In this document: in pieces, positions 42,912 through 52,673 of the stretch
Position numbering within the stretch: position 1 is the stretch's first letter
Layout: each line of letters opens with the position of its first letter
Origin: JBOHUC01 sp050733935
Lineage (GTDB): Bacteria > Eisenbacteria > RBG-16-71-46 > DASYSL01
Assembly (NCBI GenBank): GCA_050733935.1
Contig: JBOHUC010000037.1
Location: 1-63,080, forward strand
Direction: 5' to 3'
Length of the DNA: 63,080 nt
Made by a program: the position numbers and the translations under genes
Notes under the pieces: generated by a model
Databases searched by the model: none
What the model saw: only the letters and a program-made list of their open reading frames with translations
What the model was told of the DNA's origin: nothing

Positions 42912-44759
42912 GTGAGATCCTCCAGGGTCCTCGTGATCGCGCTTGCGATCGCCGGAATCACTCTCACCCAAGCGTGGGGTCAGGAGCCCGGCGCATCCCG
43001 CGATACCGAAGATTTCCTCCTCGGTGTGTGGACTTTCGACACGACCTTCGCGACCGGCCCAAGTGGTTCGCTCACCGTCACACGAAAGGGCTCGACCTGG
43101 CGTGCGGAGATCTCTCGTGTCGAGGCGACGTCGGAGGTCTCGGGCCGGGAAGTGCGGTTCACGTTTCCCGACGAGTTTGGACGCTTTCGCGGCGAGCTCG
43201 CGCAAGACGGGCGCACGCTCGAGGGCCTCTGGATCCGGCCGGGAGTGACCTCGGATCCCCGCTATCCCGGCGGCTCGAGCCAGCCATTCGCGACGCCTCT
43301 CTCGTTCACGCCCGTCGGCCGTGATGAATGGCGTGCCGAGGTTCGACCGCTCGCCGATTCGATCGCCGTCCACCTGCGGGTCTTCCGCGACGAGAAGGGA
43401 ACGCTCGTCGGAACGTTTCGCAACCCCGATCAGGGCTCGCTGGGCGGAGCGATGCGATTCCAGGTCACGCGCGAGGGCACGACCGTCCGGTTTCGCTACC
43501 GCGATTCCCCCTCCGATCCGGAAATGGCAATCGATGCCACGCTCGTAAGTGACCGGGTGCTTCGCGTCTTCTGGCCACGTCTCAAACGGCTCGTCGACTT
43601 CAAACGCGGCAGAGCCGCGGTTGCCTCGACCTTCTTTCCGCGCCCGCCGGACGATCCGCTGTATCGCTACCGCCAGCCGCCGGCCACGGGAGACGGATGG
43701 ACGACCGCGCGCGCCCGGGAGGTCGGCATCGACGAAGACTCCCTCACGCAGGTCGTGCGCCGGATCATCGCAAACGATCCTTCGAGCAACCGGCCGTCGC
43801 TCATCCATTCGTTCCTCGTGGCGCGTCGCGGGAAGCTCGTGCTCGAGGAGTACTTCTTCGGTTGGGAGCGCGATCGTCCCCACGACATGCGCTCCGCTGG
43901 AAAGACTTTCTCCTCTGTGATGATGGGAGCCGTGCGGATGCAAGGGGTGAAGATCTCTCCCGAGACCCGGGTCTTCGATCTGCTCGCTGCCGGCGGTCCC
44001 TACGCGAATCCGGATCCGCGGAAGGAGCGCATCACCCTCGCACACCTCATGACGCACAGCGCCGGGCTCGCGCTCGACGACAACAACGACGACTCACCCG
44101 GGAACGAGAACACCATGCAGGCGCAGCGCGAGCAGCCCGATTGGTGGAAGTACACGCTCGATCTGCCCATGGCGCACGCGCCCGGGGAGCGTTATGCGTA
44201 CGGGTCGGCCAACACAAACCTGATGGGAGCTGCGCTCACGACGGCAACCCGGACATGGTTGCCCCGGCTCTTCGAGGTCGCAGTCGCACGCCCTCTCCAG
44301 TTCGGACCCTGGCACTGGAATCTGATGCCCAACGACGAGGGATATCTCGGCGGCGGAGCGTGGCTGCGTCCGCGCGATCTGCTCAAGGTGGGCCAGGCCT
44401 ATCTCGACGGCGGAGTCTGGAACGGGAAGCCGATCGTGGATTCGACATGGGTGCGCGAGTCGACCGCTCCGCGCTTCCACATTTCACCTGCGACGACGGG
44501 CCTCGCTCCGGAGGAGTTCTCGAACGCCTACTCCGAGGCCGACGAGGCCTATGCCTGGCATCTCGGCAAGCTGAAATCGGGGAATCGCGAATATCCCCTC
44601 TATAACGCAAGCGGGAACGGCGGTCAGATCCTGATGGTGGTTCCCGAGCTCGAGCTGGTCTTCGTCTTCACGGGCGGAAACTTCGCGCAAGGCTGTATCT
44701 GGACACGGTGGCCGTCCACCTACGTGGGAGAGGGGATTCTCCCGGCCATGACGCCCTAG
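42912..44759 (+). CDS. exported class C-type serine hydrolase
   Basis: 615 residues from the GTG at 42912 (AGGAG nine bases upstream), with a signal peptide ending near TQAWGQ. Residues 30-235 are a beta-rich N-terminal domain not found in ordinary beta-lactamases. The catalytic part (about 255-615) has the nucleophile motif SAGK (S328, K331), the tyrosine motif YGSAN and a C-terminal SGNGGQ in place of KTG, as in esterase EstB/6-aminohexanoate-dimer hydrolases of this family. It likely hydrolyses an ester or amide in the periplasm or outside. Convergent with EttA. Confidence 0.88.
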   Translation: MRSSRVLVIALAIAGITLTQAWGQEPGASRDTEDFLLGVWTFDTTFATGPSGSLTVTRKGSTWRAEISRVEATSEVSGREVRFTFPDEFGRFRGELAQDGRTLEGLWIRPGVTSDPRYPGGSSQPFATPLSFTPVGRDEWRAEVRPLADSIAVHLRVFRDEKGTLVGTFRNPDQGSLGGAMRFQVTREGTTVRFRYRDSPSDPEMAIDATLVSDRVLRVFWPRLKRLVDFKRGRAAVASTFFPRPPDDPLYRYRQPPATGDGWTTARAREVGIDEDSLTQVVRRIIANDPSSNRPSLIHSFLVARRGKLVLEEYFFGWERDRPHDMRSAGKTFSSVMMGAVRMQGVKISPETRVFDLLAAGGPYANPDPRKERITLAHLMTHSAGLALDDNNDDSPGNENTMQAQREQPDWWKYTLDLPMAHAPGERYAYGSANTNLMGAALTTATRTWLPRLFEVAVARPLQFGPWHWNLMPNDEGYLGGGAWLRPRDLLKVGQAYLDGGVWNGKPIVDSTWVRESTAPRFHISPATTGLAPEEFSNAYSEADEAYAWHLGKLKSGNREYPLYNASGNGGQILMVVPELELVFVFTGGNFAQGCIWTRWPSTYVGEGILPAMTP

Positions 44760-44796
44760 GGCCAGGCCCTCGGGCGCTTGCCCCGATCGCTCCGCG

Positions 44797-46473
44797 CTAG
44801 TCGCGCACGAGCTTCTTGTAGCGCATCCGGTGCGGCTGATCGGCCGCGACGCCGAGCCTTCTCTTCTTGTCGTCTTCGTAGTCCTGGAAGTTCCCCTCGT
44901 GCCACACGACCTGCCCCTCGTCCTCGAACGCGAGGATGTGGGTCGCGATGCGATCTAGGAACCAGCGGTCGTGCGAGATCACGACCACACAGCCCGCGAA
45001 CTCGAGGATCGCATCCTCGAGCGCGCGCAGCGTGTCCACGTCGAGGTCGTTCGTCGGCTCGTCGAGCAGGAGCACATTGCCGCCGCTCTTGAGGAGTCTG
45101 GCGAGGTGCACGCGATTGCGTTCCCCACCCGAGAGGTCCTTCACGCGCTTCTGCTGGTCGGCGCCCTTGAAGTTGAACGACGCGACGTACGAGCGCGAGT
45201 TGAGCGAGCGTCCGCCGAGCTCGAGCGTGTCCTTCCCATCGGCGATCGCCTCCCAGACGTTGTGGTTCGGACTGAGATCGTCGCGCGACTGGTCCACATA
45301 CATGAGCTGCACGGTCTCGCCGACCTTGATTGCCCCCGAATCGGGCTTCTCCTGCCCCACGATCATGCAAAACAGCGTCGTCTTGCCCGCACCGTTCGGA
45401 CCGATGACGCCGATGATCCCGCCCTTCGGGAGCTTGAAGTCGAGGTCCTCGATCAGGAGCCGGTCGCCGTACGCCTTCGACACGTGATTCGCCTCGATCA
45501 CGAGGTCGCCGAGACGCGGTCCGGGTGGGATGAAGATCTCGATGTTCTCGAGCTTCTCCTTCTGGCTCTCGGAGACGAGCTTCTCGTACGCGCTCAAGCG
45601 CGCCTTCCCCTTGGCCTGACGCGCACGCGGGCTCATGCGCACCCACTCGAGCTCGCGCTCGAGCGTCTTCCGGCGGGCGCTCGCGGTCTTCTCCTCCTGC
45701 TCGAGCCGCGTCTTCCTCTGATCGAGCCAGCTCGAGTAGTTCCCCTCCCAGGGAATGCCCTCGCCGCGATCGAGCTCGAGAATCCAGCCCGCGACGTTGT
45801 CGAGGAAGTAGCGGTCGTGCGTGACGGCGACGACCGTGCCCGAGTAGTCGTGGAGGTAGCGCTCGAGCCACAGCACGGACTCGGCGTCGAGATGGTTCGT
45901 CGGCTCGTCGAGCAGGAGAAGATCGGGCTCGGAGAGAAGGAGCCGGCACAGCGCCACGCGACGCCGCTCGCCGCCTGAGATCTTCGTGACGTCGGCATCC
46001 GGCGGCGGGCAGCGCAGCGCGTCCATCGCGATCTCGAGCTTCCGGTCGAGATCCCACGCGTTCTTCGCCTCGATCTCGTCCTGCACCTTCGCCTGCTCCT
46101 CGAGGAGCTTCTCCATCTCCTCGGGCTCCATCGGCTCGGCGAACTTGGCACTGATCGCGTTGAAGCGGTCGAGGAGCGCTTTCGTTCCGGCAACGCCTTC
46201 CTCGACGTTCTCGAGCACGTTCTTCTTCGGATCGAGGCGCGGCTCCTGCTCAAGGTAGCCGATGCGAATGCCCTTCGCGGGCTGGGCCTCGCCCAGATGC
46301 TCCTTGTCGACGCCGGCCATGATGCGGAGGAGGGACGACTTGCCGGCGCCGTTCAATCCGAGGACACCGATCTTCGCCCCGTAGAAAAACGACAGCCAGA
46401 TGCCCTTCAAGATCTGCCGGTTCGGTGGCACGACCTTGCCGACGTCCTTCATGGTGAAGATGAAATCAGGCAA
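44797..46473 (-). CDS. ettA: energy-dependent translational throttle protein EttA (ABC-F)
   Basis: 558 residues starting at a TTG (46473) with GGAGG six bases upstream; the protein then begins PDFIFTMKDVGK, aligning with the MxEFIFTM start of EttA. It has two ABC domains: GLNGAGKSS/SGGERRRVALCR/LLLLDEPTNHLD and GPNGAGKTT/LSGGERNRVHLAR/LLLDEPTNDLD. The arm insertion (EKLLEEQAKVQDEIEAK) and the charged linker are characteristic. It binds the ribosomal E site and gates the first elongation step according to ATP/ADP. The next gene on the same strand is about 220 bases upstream. Confidence 0.96.
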   Translation of the reverse strand: MPDFIFTMKDVGKVVPPNRQILKGIWLSFFYGAKIGVLGLNGAGKSSLLRIMAGVDKEHLGEAQPAKGIRIGYLEQEPRLDPKKNVLENVEEGVAGTKALLDRFNAISAKFAEPMEPEEMEKLLEEQAKVQDEIEAKNAWDLDRKLEIAMDALRCPPPDADVTKISGGERRRVALCRLLLSEPDLLLLDEPTNHLDAESVLWLERYLHDYSGTVVAVTHDRYFLDNVAGWILELDRGEGIPWEGNYSSWLDQRKTRLEQEEKTASARRKTLERELEWVRMSPRARQAKGKARLSAYEKLVSESQKEKLENIEIFIPPGPRLGDLVIEANHVSKAYGDRLLIEDLDFKLPKGGIIGVIGPNGAGKTTLFCMIVGQEKPDSGAIKVGETVQLMYVDQSRDDLSPNHNVWEAIADGKDTLELGGRSLNSRSYVASFNFKGADQQKRVKDLSGGERNRVHLARLLKSGGNVLLLDEPTNDLDVDTLRALEDAILEFAGCVVVISHDRWFLDRIATHILAFEDEGQVVWHEGNFQDYEDDKKRRLGVAADQPHRMRYKKLVRD

Positions 46474-46614
46474 CGAAATCCTCCGCGAAGTTGTGCGATG
46501 GGACGCGAGGATGCCCGAACGATCCGGGCGAGCGACCCATGGAAGCCGTTGTGCGAGGCTGGATGAGCCGGCCGACGGTGGGAACCGCGTACGGGGCGTA
46601 TTACACAACGGAAC

Positions 46615-46641
46615 GGGCCCCCGGCGCAAGGCCGGAGGCCC
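46615..46641 (-). terminator. GC-rich hairpin after the small membrane protein gene
   Basis: GGGCCCCCGGC (46615-46625) and GCCGGAGGCCC (46631-46641) pair over 11 bases with one mismatch and a 5-base loop. It lies 50 bases beyond the stop of the leftward gene at 46692 and upstream of EttA. There is only a weak U tract (GTTCCGTTGTG on the minus strand), so it may be a partial terminator. Confidence 0.55.
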
Positions 46642-46691
46642 GAGAGCGGAAGGTCGCGCCGCGTCGACGCGGGTGGGGCGCCGCGCTACCG

Positions 46692-46916
46692 TTACGCGTG
46701 CGTCTCCCGTGGACGCCGGCTCGCCCAGACGAAGAGCTGGACGAGGCCGATCCCGAACGCGACCGCCGCGCACAGGAAGATCACCGCCATCGTGATGAAC
46801 GTTTCTGTTTCCCAGCCCTGCCGGTCGACCAGGAGACGATCGATCACGAACTGGAACGCTCCGAGCAGGACGACTCCCAGCACGAACGAGAGCGTGAACA
46901 GGATGACCGGCGCCAT
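46692..46916 (-). CDS. small two-helix membrane protein
   Basis: 74 residues; ATG with GGAGGA ten bases upstream. Helices at 4-26 (VILFTLSFVLGVVLLGAFQFVI in outline) and 42-65 (FITMAVIFLCAAVAFGIGLV) are joined by a charged loop (DRLLVDRQGWETE). The end is basic (WASRRPRETHA). It follows another small hydrophobic protein gene on the same strand (24-base gap), so the two are probably co-transcribed. No family recognised. Confidence 0.65.
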   Translation of the reverse strand: MAPVILFTLSFVLGVVLLGAFQFVIDRLLVDRQGWETETFITMAVIFLCAAVAFGIGLVQLFVWASRRPRETHA

Positions 46917-46940
46917 GGGCCCAGATCCTCCGATGCGGGG

Positions 46941-47261
46941 TTAGGCCGCGACCGCGCGCGTGCGGCGCGATCGGCGAACGAGCCAGACGATCGCCGCAAT
47001 GGCGATCGCGAACGGGATGATCGGCAGGAACAAGACCGAGCTGACGAGTACGATCCCGAGCACGAGCCCCCCGACGCCGAGCAGACCGCCGACGAGCAGG
47101 AAGGGCAGTGCGAGCAGGAAGCCGACGAAGCGGAACACGGCGCCCAGGAGCTTGAAGGGCAGAACGATCAGGAACCCGACGACGTGCCCGACGAGCGCGA
47201 CCGCGCTCAAAACGACCAGGCCGACGATGATCAAAGGAGCGATCAGGAGGAGTTCGAGCAC
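46941..47261 (-). CDS. very hydrophobic small membrane protein
   Basis: 106 residues from the GTG at 47261 (AAGGAG eight bases upstream). Nearly the whole chain is hydrophobic, with three or four helices (IAPLIIVGLVVLSAVAL, FLLALPFLLVGGLLGVGGL and FLPIIPFAIAIAAIVWLV) and a basic tail (RRSRRTRAVAA). Two phenylalanine/proline turns (LPFKLLG, LPFLLVG) repeat in sequence. No known family is recognised. Divergent from SURF1. Confidence 0.7.
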   Translation of the reverse strand: MLELLLIAPLIIVGLVVLSAVALVGHVVGFLIVLPFKLLGAVFRFVGFLLALPFLLVGGLLGVGGLVLGIVLVSSVLFLPIIPFAIAIAAIVWLVRRSRRTRAVAA

Positions 47262-47423
47262 CGTGTGTCTCCTTGACGGAGCGCGGGCGGCCGGACGACC
47301 GGGCCCGCGCGACGTGCCGGGCCGGAGCCGCTTTCTTGGTCTCCGCGTGCTCTCTTTACGGAAAGCGCGGCGAGGGGTTGCAGGAACTTTGCGCGAACTC
47401 CCGCGCCCGGCTAGAGTGGCCTC

Positions 47424-48179
47424 GTGAAACGACTTCGCCCGTTCGTTCTGGTCGGCTTCGGAGTGCTCGTGGCGGCGGTGTGCGTCCGGCTCGGCTTCTG
47501 GCAGCTTTCCCGCCTGGCCGAGAAGCAGGCGCTCAACGCCCGGCTCCGCGCGGCGCTCGCCGCTCCCCCACGTCCGCTCCCACCCACGGGTGTGCCCGCC
47601 GACTCGCTCGATGCGGCGCGCTTCATCGTGCGCGGATGGTTCGATCAGCGAAACCAGATCGTGCTTGTGAACCGGGTACACGGTGGAGAACCCGGCGTCG
47701 AAATCGTCACCCCAATGAAGCCGGAGGATGGCAGCGAGGTCCTCCTTGTCAATCGCGGCTGGGTTCCTGCCGCCGATGCAGCAACCGCGAATCCCGCCGA
47801 TTATCCGGCGCCAGGGCTTCAAACGGCGGTCGGGCTCCTCTCCCGGATTCCACAGGTCGTTCGTCCGAGTACGACTCTCTGGCGTCCAAATCCCCCACCA
47901 GGACCGTTCCCCGATTCCGGACAAATCCACGTTCGGAGCACGCCGCGTCTCGATTTCGATGAAGTGAACAACGAGTTTCCCTACATGGTGCGTGGAGTCA
48001 TCCTTCGTGAGCTCAGCACTCCGGGGGACGCCGGGCTGCCCGCACGCGCCGAAGCCCGCCTCTACGACGAGACGATCCACAAGAGCTATGCGGCGCAGTG
48101 GTTCCTGTTCGGGACGATCGCGCTTGTCGGCCCGTTTCTCCTGCTACGAAGGCGGAGATCACAGTCCGGATACCTGTAG
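47424..48179 (+). CDS. SURF1 family cytochrome oxidase biogenesis protein
   Basis: 251 residues from a GTG start. It has the SURF1 two-helix layout: an N-terminal helix (VLVGFGVLVAAVCVRLGFWQLSR, with the family GFWQLxR motif) and a C-terminal helix (SYAAQWFLFGTIALVGPFLL, with the AxQWxxF motif). The loop between contains VLVNRGWVP. SURF1 helps insert heme a into cytochrome oxidase subunit I. The oxidase operon is 10 kb away at 56.5-61.6 kb, not adjacent. Confidence 0.92.
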   Translation: MKRLRPFVLVGFGVLVAAVCVRLGFWQLSRLAEKQALNARLRAALAAPPRPLPPTGVPADSLDAARFIVRGWFDQRNQIVLVNRVHGGEPGVEIVTPMKPEDGSEVLLVNRGWVPAADAATANPADYPAPGLQTAVGLLSRIPQVVRPSTTLWRPNPPPGPFPDSGQIHVRSTPRLDFDEVNNEFPYMVRGVILRELSTPGDAGLPARAEARLYDETIHKSYAAQWFLFGTIALVGPFLLLRRRRSQSGYL

Positions 48180-48263
48180 GTTCCAGTCGTACATAAAGAG
48201 CCAAATGCCCACTTCGGGCCGAAGGCGGTCATGGTCAATCAACTGGACGCTCCCCGCGTCTCG

Positions 48264-50570
48264 CTACCTGGTCACTAGTAGTTTCTGTACCTTCACTTGG
48301 CCGGCAGCCTCCAATTTGGCGAAGTAGGTGCCGGATGCCACAGGCTGCCCGGACGCGTCGCACCCGTCCCACGAGACCAGCTGCCACCCCGGTGGCACTT
48401 GACCATTTAGGACGGTTGCCACGCGCCGCCCCGTGACTTCGAAGATTGACAGCCGCGCATGCCCCGCCCCTGACGTTGCAAACGAGAGGTTCGTGTTGAC
48501 TCGAAGAGGGTTGGGATAGATCGGACCAAATCGCAAGCTCGGGGACACCTCGGGCGACGCCACACGAGAACCAGAGTCGTCATCCGATATCGTCGCGGCT
48601 TCGCGGATCGCATCGTTCCGACGACAGGCCCCGGGGAGTATCTGCAGCCCGCCTGCGCCATCCGCGACGTATGCGAACCCGCCCTCCACCGCCACGCCCC
48701 AGCAATCGCCCGGCGTCTCCACCGTGCTTTCGATCCTGGGAGAAGCCGGGTTGGAGATATCGATGACGTCAATGCCGAAGTCAAGGTTGGTAACGTAGGC
48801 ATACGTGCCGTCGATCGCGACGCCCAACGCCCTCCTCGTGTTGACACGTCCAACAGAGGCCGGAGCATTTGGATTGGCAATGTCGATCACGGAGAGACCT
48901 CGAATTTCGCACGCGGCGTAGATGTACCTGCCCTTCAACACGAGTTCGCTTGCGCCTGGCGCCGCGGCGAACCCGGTGAACTGCGGCGCACTTGGCTTCG
49001 AGACGTCGATGATTTGAATGCCACCGTTCGCTGCCACATAGGCGTGCTTGCCCCTCACGACCACATCAAGCACGGGATTCCCCGTGGCCATGCTGCCGAT
49101 TATCCAAGGAGAGGTGGGGTCGGAAATGTCGACGATCTCGAGCCCACCGGGATAGGCGTGGCCGACGTAGGCGTACCTGCCTTGTACGGCTACGCTAGTC
49201 GTCGAACCGGGCAGCGCGAGACTTTCAGCAATTCGCAGGGAGCTTGGCGTCGAGATGTCGACCACGCAGAGGCCGGAGGAACCGTCAGCAACGTAGGCAT
49301 GGACGCCGTCCACGGCAATGGCCGAAACAAAGCCTGGCGTTTCTACGTTCCCGACGACGACCGGGGAAGCAGGGTCGGAATTGTCCAAGACAAAGAGGCC
49401 GTCGGCCCCGCCGCTGACATAGGAATAATCGCCGGCAACCGACACGCCAACGGCGTTGCCTGGGATGTCTACGCTGCCGACGCTTGATGGTGACGTTGGA
49501 TCCGATACGTCGATCCCTTGAAGCTTGAACTCTCCTTCGAAATCGAAGTCGAACCAAGTCACGTAGGCCTGATTTCCAGTCGCTGCCACTCCGACTGCCT
49601 CGCTAGGCAGGCGAACACGCCCCACGATCGTCGGCGACCGAGGGCTAGAGATGTCAATGACCACCAGCCCGCGGTAGAAGCTCACGGCATACGCATAGTT
49701 GTCCACTAGGAACGCCCTGCTGAGGCCGTCCGAAACCCCCATGCCGCCGACTACCCTGGGGTCGGCAGGATTGCTGACGTCGAGTACCGTCAAACCGGTC
49801 CGATGAGTCAGGTAGGCGTAGCTGCCCGCCAACGCAATACTCTCCGGGCCCCACGACGACGCCACACTCTTCACGATCGTGGGCGACGTGGGGTCGGTAA
49901 CGTCGATGATGTGAAACCGGTCGAAGTAGAAGTCGCCAAGATAGACGTAGTGCCCTACTACGGTTACGGAGGTGGAAACTCCACCCGGAGGATCCACCCT
50001 GCCAACGATGACGGCACCCGCGGGGTTGGAAATATCAAAGATCTGCAGTCCGGAGTAAGCGCCGGCAACATAGGCATATTTCCCCGAAACATCCACAGCA
50101 AGTGCCTGGTCTCGCGTGTTTGCACTCCAGGCAATCACCGGGGCAGTTGGGTTAGAGATATCAATGATCTGAAGCGAGTTGAGGCCGGCGGTGTAGGCGT
50201 AATTACCGACAACGTCTATGTCATGGGTTTGGTCAGGAGCCTCCACGGTTGCGACTAGCTGCAACGCAGCAGGATTGGCAATATCCACAACCTGGAGACC
50301 GGATTTCGTCGTAACGAAAGCATGAGTGCCCTTGATGGCTATGTGGGTTCCCATGCTCGGGAGCGACACCGAGCCAGACATGTGGAGGAGTTCCTGATAA
50401 TCAATGCATTGCTTCGGTTCCGCGCTTGCGGAACACGTGGGAAGTATCGCCACGCAAAGGGCGACCGTTCGAAGCGCAAATCGCGAAGGTCGCAGCTGGA
50501 ACGGCTTTCCCCAGAGTTCCAGCGCCGACACAATGGCGTGAAATGGTCTTCCTTCAGTGTGGTTCCTCAC
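48264..50570 (-). CDS. exported LVIVD-repeat beta-propeller with FlgD-like tail
   Basis: 768 residues from the GTG at 50570, preceded by GGAGGTGGAGGTGG; the signal segment is late (about 34-50, ALRTVALCVAILPTCSASA). Residues 70-660 are about thirteen LVIVD units of about 43 residues, each with AxxGxYAYV and LxxxDISNPxxP (for example YAYVAGAYSGLQIFDISNP). The last 85 residues begin at IYPNPLR and hold VSWDGCDASG and ASGTYFAKLEA. It is a probable surface propeller of unknown ligand. The gene is visibly less G+C-rich than its neighbours and uses more A/T third bases, hinting at transfer or rapid change. Confidence 0.85.
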   Translation of the reverse strand: MRNHTEGRPFHAIVSALELWGKPFQLRPSRFALRTVALCVAILPTCSASAEPKQCIDYQELLHMSGSVSLPSMGTHIAIKGTHAFVTTKSGLQVVDIANPAALQLVATVEAPDQTHDIDVVGNYAYTAGLNSLQIIDISNPTAPVIAWSANTRDQALAVDVSGKYAYVAGAYSGLQIFDISNPAGAVIVGRVDPPGGVSTSVTVVGHYVYLGDFYFDRFHIIDVTDPTSPTIVKSVASSWGPESIALAGSYAYLTHRTGLTVLDVSNPADPRVVGGMGVSDGLSRAFLVDNYAYAVSFYRGLVVIDISSPRSPTIVGRVRLPSEAVGVAATGNQAYVTWFDFDFEGEFKLQGIDVSDPTSPSSVGSVDIPGNAVGVSVAGDYSYVSGGADGLFVLDNSDPASPVVVGNVETPGFVSAIAVDGVHAYVADGSSGLCVVDISTPSSLRIAESLALPGSTTSVAVQGRYAYVGHAYPGGLEIVDISDPTSPWIIGSMATGNPVLDVVVRGKHAYVAANGGIQIIDVSKPSAPQFTGFAAAPGASELVLKGRYIYAACEIRGLSVIDIANPNAPASVGRVNTRRALGVAIDGTYAYVTNLDFGIDVIDISNPASPRIESTVETPGDCWGVAVEGGFAYVADGAGGLQILPGACRRNDAIREAATISDDDSGSRVASPEVSPSLRFGPIYPNPLRVNTNLSFATSGAGHARLSIFEVTGRRVATVLNGQVPPGWQLVSWDGCDASGQPVASGTYFAKLEAAGQVKVQKLLVTR

Positions 50571-50834
50571 GGTCCACCTCCACCTCCGTTGGCATGGCTC
50601 CGAGCGACCAGCAAATAAGCTGAGAAAACCAGTTGACCTGGCAGAGGGCTGGGCGTGGTCGCTCTCTGCAAGGAGGAACGGCGCCTGTCTGGAAAGCGGT
50701 CGCGGCCGGTCCACGCGAGTCCCCACCTGGAGAATGTGGCTGGACGCCACCCGCCGGGAATGGCACTTTCGCAGACGATCCGTCCTCGATTCGACGGCTT
50801 CCGGACCGTCCCCGCGTCTCCCTGGAGTGTTGCC

Positions 50835-52655
50835 ATGTCCGCTCGCAGCCTGACTTTCGCTTCCCATCGCGTCGCCTTCGTCCTGGCCATGGCCGGGGCG
50901 CTCGGTCTCGGCCTCGGTGCCGCGCAACCCGCAGCCGCCCAGTCCCCCGCCGAACGCCTTTCGAACCTGAGCGAGGAATACTGGCAGGGACTCATGAAGG
51001 TGGCCCCGACGTGGGCCACGAACCTCGGCGACCGCCGCTACGACGACAAGCTCTCGGACATCTCGCCGGCGGGCGAAGCGGCCGAGCTCGCACGGCGCAA
51101 GGACGTCCTCGCACGCGCGCAAGCGATCGATCCGGCGGGACTTTCGCCGCGCGATCGCGTCACGCGCGGGCTCCTCATTGAAGAGTGCGAGACCTACATC
51201 GCGACCGAGGTCTGCAACTTCGAGGAATGGGTCGTGGATCCGCTCGGCGGGCCGCAGACCGACTTCCTGAACCTCGCCGACCTCACTCCGATTCGGAACC
51301 AGAAGGAGGCCGAAGACTTCGTGAAGCGCGTGCGTGCGATGGGTCCCTATCTCGACCAGCACATCGCAAACCTCACGCGCGGCCTCCGCGCCGGACGCAC
51401 AGCGAGCGTCGATCCCGTCAACAAGACGATCGGGCAGCTCGACCGCCTCGCGGATCTGCCCGTCAACGACTGGACGTTCTTCGACGCGGTGCGGAAGCCC
51501 GGGGCCACGGGCTCGCGCGCCGACAGCACGAAGATGGAGAAGGCGCTCACCGAGGCCGTGAGCGAAGTCTTGAAGCCCGCGTTCGGCCGCTATCGGACGT
51601 TCCTGCGCGAGCAAGTCCTTCCGGCCGCGCGCCCGCAGGAGAAGGCGGGTCTCGCGTCGCTCCCGGGCGGTGTCGAGTGCTACCGGCCGCTCATCCGCTC
51701 GCACACCTCGCTCGACCTCTCGCCGCAGGAGCTCCACGACCTCGGAAAGAGCGAGGTCGCCCGCTTCCGCCGTGACCTCGCCGAGCTCGGCATGAAGGTG
51801 TTCGGAACCTCGGACGTGGCCGAGATCCAGAGGAAGCTGCGCACGGATCCGGCCATGCACTTCAAGACCGCGGACGAGATTGAGACGAAGGCGCGCGACG
51901 CGCTCGCAAAGGCGCAGGCCGCGACGCCGAAGTGGTTCGGCATCGTCCCGCAGGCTCCGTGCATCGTGAAACCGATGGGCATGCACGAGGCGCCTCAGTC
52001 GACGATCGCGTACTACCAGCAGCCCGCGACCGACGGCTCGCGCCCGGGCACGTACATGATCAACACCTACAAGCCCGAAACGCGTCCGCGCTACGAGGCC
52101 GAGGCGCTTGCGTTCCACGAGGCCGTGCCCGGGCATCATCTCCAGATCGCGATCGCGCAGGAGCTCAAGGACCTGCCCACGTTCCGGAAGTTCACGGGCA
52201 CGACGGCGTACGTCGAGGGCTGGGGTCTCTACGGCGAGCGGCTCGCGGACGAGATGGGCCTCTACTCGGGCGACATCGACCGGATGGGCATCCTTTCGTA
52301 CGACGCGTGGCGCGCGTGCCGCCTCGTGGTCGACACCGGTCTTCACGCGTTCGGCTGGACGCGCCAGCAGGCGATCGACTACATGACCGAGAACACGGTG
52401 CTCGCGCCGAACAACATCGTGAACGAGGTGGACCGCTACATCACCTGGCCGGGCCAGGCGCTCGCGTACAAGGTGGGCCAGCTCGAGATCCTCAAGCTCC
52501 GCGCCGAGGCGAAGAACAAGCTCGGCGACCGCTTCGACATCCGTGGGTTCCACGACGCTGTGCTGTCGCAGGGCGCGGTCACGCTGCCCGTGCTCCGTAA
52601 CCAGGTCGAGACGTGGGCGGCCGGCGTTCAGGCCGGGGCCGCCAAGGCGCAATAG
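50835..52655 (+). CDS. exported DUF885 family metallopeptidase-like protein
   Basis: 606 residues; ATG with TGGAG upstream and a signal peptide ending QPAAAQ (about residue 36). The DUF885 signature is present: YEAEALAFHEAVPGHHLQ (H428, E429, and the histidines at 433-434), then EGWGLYGERLADEMGLY. The family resembles thermostable carboxypeptidase-like zinc peptidases; the catalytic reaction is unproven. Downstream, 18 bases later, lies a CDGSH protein gene. Divergent from the LVIVD gene. Confidence 0.92.
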   Translation: MSARSLTFASHRVAFVLAMAGALGLGLGAAQPAAAQSPAERLSNLSEEYWQGLMKVAPTWATNLGDRRYDDKLSDISPAGEAAELARRKDVLARAQAIDPAGLSPRDRVTRGLLIEECETYIATEVCNFEEWVVDPLGGPQTDFLNLADLTPIRNQKEAEDFVKRVRAMGPYLDQHIANLTRGLRAGRTASVDPVNKTIGQLDRLADLPVNDWTFFDAVRKPGATGSRADSTKMEKALTEAVSEVLKPAFGRYRTFLREQVLPAARPQEKAGLASLPGGVECYRPLIRSHTSLDLSPQELHDLGKSEVARFRRDLAELGMKVFGTSDVAEIQRKLRTDPAMHFKTADEIETKARDALAKAQAATPKWFGIVPQAPCIVKPMGMHEAPQSTIAYYQQPATDGSRPGTYMINTYKPETRPRYEAEALAFHEAVPGHHLQIAIAQELKDLPTFRKFTGTTAYVEGWGLYGERLADEMGLYSGDIDRMGILSYDAWRACRLVVDTGLHAFGWTRQQAIDYMTENTVLAPNNIVNEVDRYITWPGQALAYKVGQLEILKLRAEAKNKLGDRFDIRGFHDAVLSQGAVTLPVLRNQVETWAAGVQAGAAKAQ

Positions 52656-52673
52656 GACAGGACGGGAGATTTC

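Noticed and set aside
44755..44775. AGGGCC-A-GGCCCT hairpin between the serine hydrolase and EttA
   Set aside because: The loop would be a single base and no T run follows, so it is not a credible terminator.
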